7,178 nt of DNA from CAZGVW01 sp964529265 (GTDB taxonomy: Bacteria > Planctomycetota > Phycisphaerae > Phycisphaerales > UBA1924): contig CAZGVW010000049.1 in assembly GCA_964529265.1 (NCBI GenBank), positions 1-7,178 on the forward strand. The letters run 5' to 3'. This document shows, piece by piece, positions 1-3,880 of this stretch. Each line of letters starts with the position of its first letter. Positions within the stretch are counted from its first letter, which is position 1. The notes under the pieces were generated by a model. That model searched no databases and was not told where the DNA came from. It saw nothing but the letters and a program-made list of their open reading frames with translations. The translations under genes and the position numbers were made by a program.

Positions 1-99
1 GATCCGGAGTGGGCGCCGATTGTCCGGGAGGCGATGGAGCATCCCGGGATGGAGGGGCATGCGGAGTTCTTGAGGTTGGTGAGTGTGGAAGGGGAGTAG
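1..99 (+). CDS. C-terminal end of an unidentified protein (partial)
   Basis: Reading from base 1, frame 1 stays open for 32 codons and ends at a TAG stop at 97-99. The visible peptide starts DPEWAPIVREAMEHPG and ends in RLVSVEGE. It is charged and probably helical, as expected of a soluble protein's C-terminus. The start lies outside the window. Codons favour G or C at the third position, like the other genes here, and reading stops exactly where the repeat-rich spacer begins, which supports a true gene end. I do not recognise the family and assign no function. The tail is too short to exclude a chance open frame. Confidence 0.5.
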   Translation, partial: DPEWAPIVREAMEHPGMEGHAEFLRLVSVEGE

Positions 100-174
100 G
101 GCACGGGGGGAGGGCGTTTACGGGGATCAGGCGCGAGGGGAGCGGTCTGTTGGCGTGTGTGCGCGGAGCGTCCT

Positions 175-192
175 CCGCCCCATCCGGGGCGG
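175..192. repeat. Small GC hairpin
   Basis: CCGCCCC (175-181) and GGGGCGG (186-192) form a perfect 7-bp inverted repeat around a 4-base ATCC loop. No T-run follows on either strand, so it is not a convincing intrinsic terminator. It is the first of the hairpins filling this spacer. Confidence 0.5.
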
Positions 193-212
193 TCTCGTTG
201 GGGGGTGTCTTT

Positions 213-255
213 CAACGGGCTTGCGTCCGCCTCCGGCGGACGGCTGCGCCCGTTG
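213..255. repeat. Nested double inverted repeat (long hairpin)
   Basis: An outer perfect 8-bp arm pair, CAACGGGC (213-220) with GCCCGTTG (248-255), encloses an inner perfect 8-bp hairpin, CGTCCGCC (224-231) with GGCGGACG (235-242), which has a TCC loop. Three bases on one side and five on the other separate the two stems, giving an internal bulge. Two nested perfect stems are much less likely by chance than one, even in GC-rich DNA. Function is unknown. Likely roles are a transposable palindromic repeat or an RNA structure protecting the 3' end of the upstream transcript. Confidence 0.65.
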
Positions 256-267
256 CCACAGCCCTGC

Positions 268-285
268 GCCCCCTTCGGGGGCTTT
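268..285 (+). terminator. Possible weak intrinsic terminator
   Basis: GCCCCC (268-273) pairs with GGGGGC (277-282) around a TTC loop, and three T residues follow (283-285). The stem is strong but the T-run is short, and it lies about 170 bases past the stop of the left-hand gene. It could end that transcript or be another palindromic repeat. Confidence 0.3.
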
Positions 286-390
286 CGGAGTTGTGTTTGG
301 TCGGAGTCTCGCTTGGGCTTCGGGCTGGTTTGGGAAGGCGGGTGCGCGACGGATGTGGATTGGGTGGAGTTGGGCGTGGGGTGGATCGCA

Positions 391-422
391 CGGGCGCCGC
401 TGCGCGGCTCCGGTGGCGCCCG
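391..422. repeat. Inverted repeat with an internal alternative hairpin
   Basis: CGGGCGCC (391-398) and GGCGCCCG (415-422) form a perfect 8-bp pair. A competing smaller hairpin, GCCGC-TGC-GCGGC, occupies 396-408. That smaller hairpin recurs inside proS at 2532-2546, extended there by one T-A pair (2531-2547), so it is probably a shared repeat unit. Confidence 0.5.
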
Positions 423-479
423 ATGTTGCGGCTGGCGCGCGATTGGAGCGTGGGGTGGTGGTGTGCGTGGGGTGCTTTT

Positions 480-553
480 CACTGGTGGGCGAGCCGCCAG
501 TGGCACCAAGTGGCACCCGAATGAGCACGGGTGGGCGAGCCACCGGTGGGGCC
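480..553. repeat. Tandem pair of related hairpins with GCGAG loops
   Basis: Two copies of a similar hairpin lie 46 bases apart. The first (480-502) has CACTGG and CCAGTG as outer arms, continues inward through one G-T pair and two G-C pairs, and closes on a GCGAG loop (489-493). The second (526-548) has eight of nine pairs and the same GCGAG loop (535-539). The sequence GTGGGCGAGCC is shared exactly at 485-495 and 531-541. A (T/A)GGCACC-type tail follows the first copy, and GGGGCCC follows the second. The pattern fits duplication of one palindromic element. Confidence 0.6.
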
Positions 554-593
554 CGAATTGCGCGCTTGCGCGGGAAGGCGCGTGGGGTGGATC

Positions 594-627
594 GGCATAG
601 CCACGCAGAGCCGTAGCCATGCCACCC
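594..627. repeat. Imperfect palindromic repeat with a GCCACCC end
   Basis: Bases 594-605 pair with 612-623 at 10 of 12 positions, giving a hairpin of GGCATAGC and GCCATGCC type arms. The end of the element, GCCATGCCACCC (616-627), recurs exactly at 1540-1551 near the end of proS. It is therefore a dispersed repeat rather than a unique structure. Confidence 0.6.
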
Positions 628-684
628 AAGAAACCACGTCACCCGAGAGATGGCGCCCGGAGGGCGCATCGGCGCGCTGATGGC

Positions 685-716
685 GACCCGGCTCGGCGAG
701 CCGGGCCACCAGGAGG
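685..716. repeat. Palindromic repeat, intergenic copy of the element inside proS
   Basis: CCCGGCTC (687-694) and GAGCCGGG (698-705) form a perfect 8-bp stem around a GGC loop, followed by CCACCAGGAGG (706-716). The whole 32-base unit matches 2600-2631, inside the proS coding region, at 31 of 32 positions. The single difference is in the loop (C here, A in proS). It lies 41 bases past the stop codon of the membrane protein gene, which is read on the opposite strand. Confidence 0.8.
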
Positions 717-756
717 GGAGACCGGGAGTGAGACGGGCGGGGGTGACTCAGGAAGG

Positions 757-1377
757 TCAGTCGACTTTCCAAGGGCCGCTGGCGATCTGTTCGTCGCCGA
801 GTTTGACGGTGAAGTTTTCTTCGGTGAATGAGCGGCGGAGTTCGAGGTCGTCGTCGGTGCCCTGGACGCCGTCGGCGCCGTCGGAGCGGAGGTAGAAGAC
901 CATGCCGTTTTCGGCGGCTTCGTAGCGGTAGGGGTTGTCCCAGAAATCGAGGAGGCGGTTCTGGGAGAGGTTGGAGAGATCGGTGAGTGATTCGGGGGCG
1001 CGGCCGTTGGCTTCGTAGTAGGTCTCGACGGATTCGGCGATGGTCCAGGCGTTCTTGCCCATTTCGGCGCCTACAGCCGCGGCGATGCCGAGGCCGACGA
1101 GGAGGAGGATGGCGCTGACGCCGATGACGAAGATGAGGATGAAGCACCAGATTGATCCGACGATGCCGAGGACGACGCCGGCGATGGCGAAGCCGCGGGG
1201 CTGGCGCGTGAGCCCGACGAGGGAAATGATGAGTCCGACGGGCGAGAGGATTCCGCCGCAGGCGAGGAGGCCGACGAGCGAGACGATGAAGCCGGCGAGC
1301 CCCGCGGCATTGGACGCCGGGGGAGCGGGGCGGTCGTCGTACATGCGGGGAGGGGCGGGGGGTGGGGCTTCGGGCAT
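757..1377 (-). CDS. Membrane protein: DUF4190-like domain plus GspG-like C-terminal domain
   Basis: This 206-residue protein has three parts. Residues 1-23 are a Pro-rich tail. Residues 24-103 are strongly hydrophobic, with the repeated Gly-Leu-Val pattern and RGFAIAGVVLGIVG segment typical of DUF4190-type membrane domains. Residues 107-180 resemble the soluble C-terminus of the type II secretion major pseudopilin GspG: a helix ending YYEANGRAPESL, then DFWDNPYRYE (144-153), then YLRSDGADGVQGTDDDL (162-178), the Asp/Gly segment that binds calcium in true GspG. There is no prepilin cleavage site (no GFTLIEL-like start), so it should not be processed as a pseudopilin. I chose the ATG at 1377 because AGGAGG lies 10 bases upstream and the hydrophobic domain follows soon after. 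The frame is open further upstream, but there it crosses a heptamer repeat. Role unknown; an inner-membrane protein with a pilin-like soluble domain is inferred. Confidence 0.85.
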   Translation of the reverse strand: MPEAPPPAPPRMYDDRPAPPASNAAGLAGFIVSLVGLLACGGILSPVGLIISLVGLTRQPRGFAIAGVVLGIVGSIWCFILIFVIGVSAILLLVGLGIAAAVGAEMGKNAWTIAESVETYYEANGRAPESLTDLSNLSQNRLLDFWDNPYRYEAAENGMVFYLRSDGADGVQGTDDDLELRRSFTEENFTVKLGDEQIASGPWKVD

Positions 1378-1387
1378 GGGGATGAGG

Positions 1388-1393
1388 CCTCCT
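1388..1393 (-). promoter_or_regulatory. Ribosome binding site fixing the membrane protein start
   Basis: On the minus strand this reads AGGAGG, a full Shine-Dalgarno match, 10 bases before the ATG at 1377. It is the main reason for choosing this start over the ATG at 1608. Confidence 0.6.
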
Positions 1394-1416
1394 GCCGTGG
1401 TTGTTGGGAATGGGGG

Positions 1417-1422
1417 ATTATG
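1417..1422 (-). promoter_or_regulatory. Candidate -10 box for the membrane protein gene
   Basis: The minus strand reads CATAAT, five of six matches to the sigma-70 -10 consensus, in an otherwise very GC-rich stretch. It would start transcription about 33 bases upstream of the ATG, leaving room for the AGGAGG site. I see no good -35 box at the usual distance, so the call is tentative. If real, the gene need not depend on read-through from proS. Confidence 0.35.
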
Positions 1423-1462
1423 ACTTGCGGGGAGGGCAATGGGGAGGGGGGAATGGGGAGAA

Positions 1463-1490
1463 GGCAGGAGGCAGTAGGCAGTAGGCAATA
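1463..1490. repeat. Heptanucleotide tandem repeat (GGCAGTA-like, 4 units)
   Basis: Four consecutive 7-base units read GGCAGGA, GGCAGTA, GGCAGTA and GGCAATA. The preceding GGGAGAA (1456-1462) may be a decayed unit. The array lies in the spacer between proS and the membrane protein gene. Seven-base tandem arrays of this sort are known as short tandemly repeated repetitive sequences in other bacteria such as filamentous cyanobacteria. Unit number may vary between strains. Confidence 0.7.
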
Positions 1491-1535
1491 GCGGAGGGGA
1501 GGGAGAGGGCGCCGGCGGCGCATCGGTGGTTGCGC

Positions 1536-1551
1536 GGTGGCCATGCCACCC
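1536..1551. repeat. Short palindrome with a GCCACCC end
   Basis: GGTGGC (1536-1541) and GCCACC (1545-1550) form a 6-bp inverted repeat around CAT. GCCATGCCACCC (1540-1551) is identical to 616-627, which links it to the same dispersed repeat family. Confidence 0.5.
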
Positions 1552-1579
1552 GAAGGCGATCGTGCGCACGAGGGAACAC

Positions 1580-1601
1580 CGACCGCTTAGAGCAGCGGTC
1601 G
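1580..1601 (-). terminator. Hairpin downstream of proS, possible transcript end
   Basis: CGACCGCT (1580-1587) and AGCGGTCG (1594-1601) form a perfect 8-bp stem with a 6-base loop, 25 bases past the proS stop codon. The minus strand has no T-run after it. It is therefore either a weak or factor-assisted terminator, an mRNA-stabilising hairpin, or another dispersed palindrome. Confidence 0.35.
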
Positions 1602-1626
1602 ATGGCACGCAAGGCGCGAGTGGCGA

Positions 1627-3660
1627 TCAATGCGCGGCGGTGGCGCAGTGGGCGACGGCGTTGGCGATGGGGATGTTTTCGCCTTTGCCGGGGTCGGTGC
1701 GGAGTTTGAACTCGACGGCGTGCTCGGCGAGGGACTTATCGCCGATGGTGAGGCGGATGGGGCAGCCGATGAGGTCGGCGTCCTTGAACTTGACGCCGGG
1801 GCGTTCGTCGCGGTCGTCGATGAGCACGTCGAGGCCGGCGGCGGCGAGGTCGCGGGCGAGGGTGTGCGCCGTGCGCATGTGCTCGGAGGATTCCTCGATC
1901 TTCATGGGGACGATGTGGACGTGGTACGGCGCGATGGCGGCGGGCCATTTCAGGCCGTTGTCATCGTGCATGGTTTCGGCGCAGCACTGGAGTGTGCGGC
2001 TGACGCCGATGCCGTAGCAGCCCATGATGACGCTCTTGCGCTGCTGATCGGAATCGAGGATCTGGAAGCCCATGGCGTCGGAGTACTTCGTGCCGAGTTT
2101 GAAGATGTGGCCGACCTCGATGCCGCGGGCGGCTTCGAGTTTCGCGCCGGGGGCGCGGGGCGAGGGATCGCCGGCGACGGCGTTGCGGATATCGGCGACC
2201 TTGACGAGGTTGGGGTCGTTCAGGGCATCGCCGAGTTCGCGGCGCCAGTTGAAGTGCTTGACGTGGTGATCGGGCTCATCGGCGCCTGTGGCCCAGAAGC
2301 CGGATTGGGCGGCGTCGGGGTCGATGATGAGGGTGATTGGTGTTGAAGGGTTCTTGCGCGCGGCGAGGAGGGCGCGGGGGCTGACGTAGCCGATGGCGAA
2401 GCCGGCCATGCGGGCTTCGACGTCGCCGGCCATGGCGACGGGGGCGCCCGCGGCGGCGCGGAGCTTGCCTTCGTTGACATCGTGGTTGCCGCGGACGACG
2501 GCGAGGAGCCAGTGGGTTGGGGCGGTTCGCTCGCCGCTGCGCGGCGACACAGGCGGGACGCCTGTGCCACCGGGTGGGGCGCCTGTGCCACCGGCAGGAG
2601 ACCCGGCTCGGAGAGCCGGGCCACCAGGAGGCGCCTGCATCTTGAAGACGAGGGTCTTGAGCATGCGGTCGGGCTTGACCTTCATGAACTTGCCGACTTC
2701 GTCGATGCCGGGGAGGTTGGGCGTGTGGACTTTCTCGAGAGCGCCGGTGGGCTCGGCGTCGAGGGTCCAAAGGCGCTCGCCGATCTCGCACTTCTCCATG
2801 TTCGCGGCGTAGCCGGAGACTGGGCACTTCAGGATGGTGTCTTCGCCGGAGGGGCTGTTGACCATGAACTCGTGGGACGCGGAGCCGCCGATGGGTCCGG
2901 ATTCGGCTTCAACGACGGTGAAATCGAGTCCGCAGCGCGTGAAGATGTTGACGTAGGCGCGGTGCATGGCGTCATAGGCTTCGTTGAGTCCGCCGGGGCC
3001 TTCGACGCGGAGGTGGAAGGAGTAGGCGTCCTTCATGATGAACTCGCGCCCGCGGAGAAGGCCGGAGCGCGGGCGGAACTCGTCGCGGTACTTGGTCTGG
3101 ATCTGGTAGAGGTTGAGGGGCAGTTGCTTGTACGACGCGACGGCGGCCATCATCAGTTCGGTGATGACTTCCTCATGCGTGGGGGCGAGCGCGACGACGC
3201 GGCCGTGGCGATCGGTGAGTTTGAAGAGGTTGTCGCCGTAGGCTTCGTCGCGCTTGGTGTCCTTGAAGAGTTCGATGGGCTCGAGGGCGGGCATGAGCAT
3301 TTCAGCGGCGCCCGCGGCATCCATTTCCTCGCGGACGATGCGGGTGACCTTCTGGAGGACGCGCCAGCCGAGGGGGAGGTAGTCGTAGATGCCCGAGCCG
3401 ACGCGGCGGATGAATCCGCCCCGGACCAGGAGCTTGTGGCCGGGGGCTTCGGCGTCGGAGGGGGCTTCCTTGGAGGTGGGGATGAGGGTTCGGGACCAGA
3501 TGTGGACGGCAGCCCTCCCGGAACCCCCGGAACCCCCGGAAGCCCCGGAACCCCCGGAACCCCCGGAAGGCCGGGAAGGGCTGCTGGAGGGCCCCCCTGC
3601 TGCCTTGGGTACGTTTCCGGAGGTCATCTGTTGCGGCGCCCTCGACTCTGTGGTGCTCAT
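1627..3660 (-). CDS. proS: Prolyl-tRNA synthetase, bacterial type with editing domain
   Basis: This class II synthetase charges tRNA(Pro) with proline in the cytoplasm. Visible parts of the 677-residue protein are motif 1 (about 88-112), the PTHEE loop (160-164), motif 2 with YRDEFRPRSGLLRGREF (191-207), and the inserted editing domain (about 270-500). That domain includes MLKTLVFK (333-340) and a GxxxP loop, GYVSP (424-428). IRNAVAGDPSP, motif 3 GCYGIGVSR (547-555) and the C-terminal anticodon-binding domain (about 578-655) follow. The family is usually near 570 residues. The excess has two sources: a 50-residue N-terminal tail with a Gly/Ser repeat (32-48), and about 35-40 extra residues at 342-382 encoded by palindromic repeats. 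The ATG at 3660 lacks a Shine-Dalgarno site. The ATG at 3627 (Met12) is an alternative, but no start lies nearer the conserved core. The enzyme looks intact. Confidence 0.97.
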   Translation of the reverse strand: MSTTESRAPQQMTSGNVPKAAGGPSSSPSRPSGGSGGSGASGGSGGSGRAAVHIWSRTLIPTSKEAPSDAEAPGHKLLVRGGFIRRVGSGIYDYLPLGWRVLQKVTRIVREEMDAAGAAEMLMPALEPIELFKDTKRDEAYGDNLFKLTDRHGRVVALAPTHEEVITELMMAAVASYKQLPLNLYQIQTKYRDEFRPRSGLLRGREFIMKDAYSFHLRVEGPGGLNEAYDAMHRAYVNIFTRCGLDFTVVEAESGPIGGSASHEFMVNSPSGEDTILKCPVSGYAANMEKCEIGERLWTLDAEPTGALEKVHTPNLPGIDEVGKFMKVKPDRMLKTLVFKMQAPPGGPALRAGSPAGGTGAPPGGTGVPPVSPRSGERTAPTHWLLAVVRGNHDVNEGKLRAAAGAPVAMAGDVEARMAGFAIGYVSPRALLAARKNPSTPITLIIDPDAAQSGFWATGADEPDHHVKHFNWRRELGDALNDPNLVKVADIRNAVAGDPSPRAPGAKLEAARGIEVGHIFKLGTKYSDAMGFQILDSDQQRKSVIMGCYGIGVSRTLQCCAETMHDDNGLKWPAAIAPYHVHIVPMKIEESSEHMRTAHTLARDLAAAGLDVLIDDRDERPGVKFKDADLIGCPIRLTIGDKSLAEHAVEFKLRTDPGKGENIPIANAVAHCATAAH
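2531..2631. repeat. Cluster of palindromic repeats read in frame inside proS
   Basis: Three perfect hairpins lie in about 100 bases: TCGCCGC-TGC-GCGGCGA (2531-2547), CACAGGCG-GGA-CGCCTGTG (2548-2566) and CCCGGCTC-GGA-GAGCCGGG (2602-2620). Between the last two, CGCCTGTGCCACCGG is repeated 21 bases apart (2559-2573 and 2580-2594), giving the peptide repeat GGTGAPP/GGTGVPP. CCACC follows the second and third hairpins. The last unit (2600-2631) matches the intergenic element at 685-716. The insert keeps the proS frame and lies between two conserved strands of the editing domain. Confidence 0.85.
3520..3573. repeat. Nine-base minisatellite encoding the Gly/Ser tail of proS
   Basis: Five units of GGAACCCCC (one with a G change) run from 3520 to 3564, and a degenerate sixth follows. 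On the coding strand each unit reads GGT TCC GGG-like codons, giving Ser-Gly-Gly repeats at proS residues 32-48. The 9-base period preserves the frame whatever the copy number. Confidence 0.85.
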
Positions 3661-3668
3661 TGGGGGTG

Positions 3669-3674
3669 AGTGTA
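3669..3674 (-). promoter_or_regulatory. Candidate -10 box for proS, suggesting a nearly leaderless mRNA
   Basis: The minus strand reads TACACT, four of six matches to the -10 consensus including the key first, second and last positions. It ends 8 bases before the ATG at 3660, so transcription would begin within a few bases of the start codon. This fits the absence of a Shine-Dalgarno site. The -35 region is not recognisable. Confidence 0.3.
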
Positions 3675-3747
3675 GCGGGCGGCCGGAATGGGCCGGGCTG
3701 GGGGGGTTGATGGGTGGTCTAAGAGGCGGCGGGGCGGTGGTTTCCGC

Positions 3748-3776
3748 GTGACAGCGCGGCGGGTGGGGGCTACATA
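3748..3776 (+). promoter_or_regulatory. Candidate sigma-70 promoter for the halogenase-like gene
   Basis: GTGACA (3748-3753) resembles a -35 box. Exactly 17 bases later comes TACATA (3771-3776), a partial -10 match and one of the few AT-rich spots in the spacer. Transcription would start near 3783 and leave a leader of about 100 bases before the ATG at 3881. The match is moderate only. Confidence 0.3.
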
Positions 3777-3880
3777 TGGGGGGCTCAGCAACGTGGGTGG
3801 TGGGCCCGAGAACGCGGCGAGTTGAGGCGCAGAGGCTGTCGCAGCCGCGGGGTGGTTGTCTCGAAGTTGTGGAGAGGGTG

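Larger units (their letters stand above)
100..756. other. Repeat-rich intergenic region, no gene seen
   Basis: This 657-base stretch lies between the end of the left-hand gene and the convergent end of the membrane protein gene. Several open frames cross it on both strands, but they overlap one another, are rich in Arg, Pro and Gly, and show no family motifs. I read them as artefacts of GC-rich DNA with few stop codons. What the stretch does hold is a series of at least seven hairpin-forming repeats, listed separately. No tRNA, rRNA or CRISPR pattern is visible. Confidence 0.7.

Noticed and set aside
480..716. Possible CRISPR array in the left spacer
   Set aside because: The repeats differ in sequence and spacing, are themselves hairpins, and lack uniform unique spacers and any cas gene nearby.
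479..1147. Arg/Pro-rich 222-codon open frame on the - strand
   Set aside because: It overlaps the membrane protein gene in another frame and runs through the repeat elements. It has no plausible fold or motif.
1378..1608. Upstream extension of the membrane protein to an ATG at 1608
   Set aside because: The added 77 residues would be translated from the post-proS hairpin and the heptamer array, and the full AGGAGG site sits before the inner ATG at 1377.
2482..3669. Open frame of 395 codons on the + strand opposite proS
   Set aside because: It is antisense to a clearly conserved synthetase, has an Ala/Gly/Asp/Glu-rich composition caused by the G/C third-position bias of the real gene, and shows no domain motif.
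3776..3880. Upstream ATG extension of the halogenase-like protein
   Set aside because: It has no ribosome site, overlaps the candidate -10 box, and adds 35 unconserved residues before the FAD fold. The ATG at 3881 has a purine-rich site.
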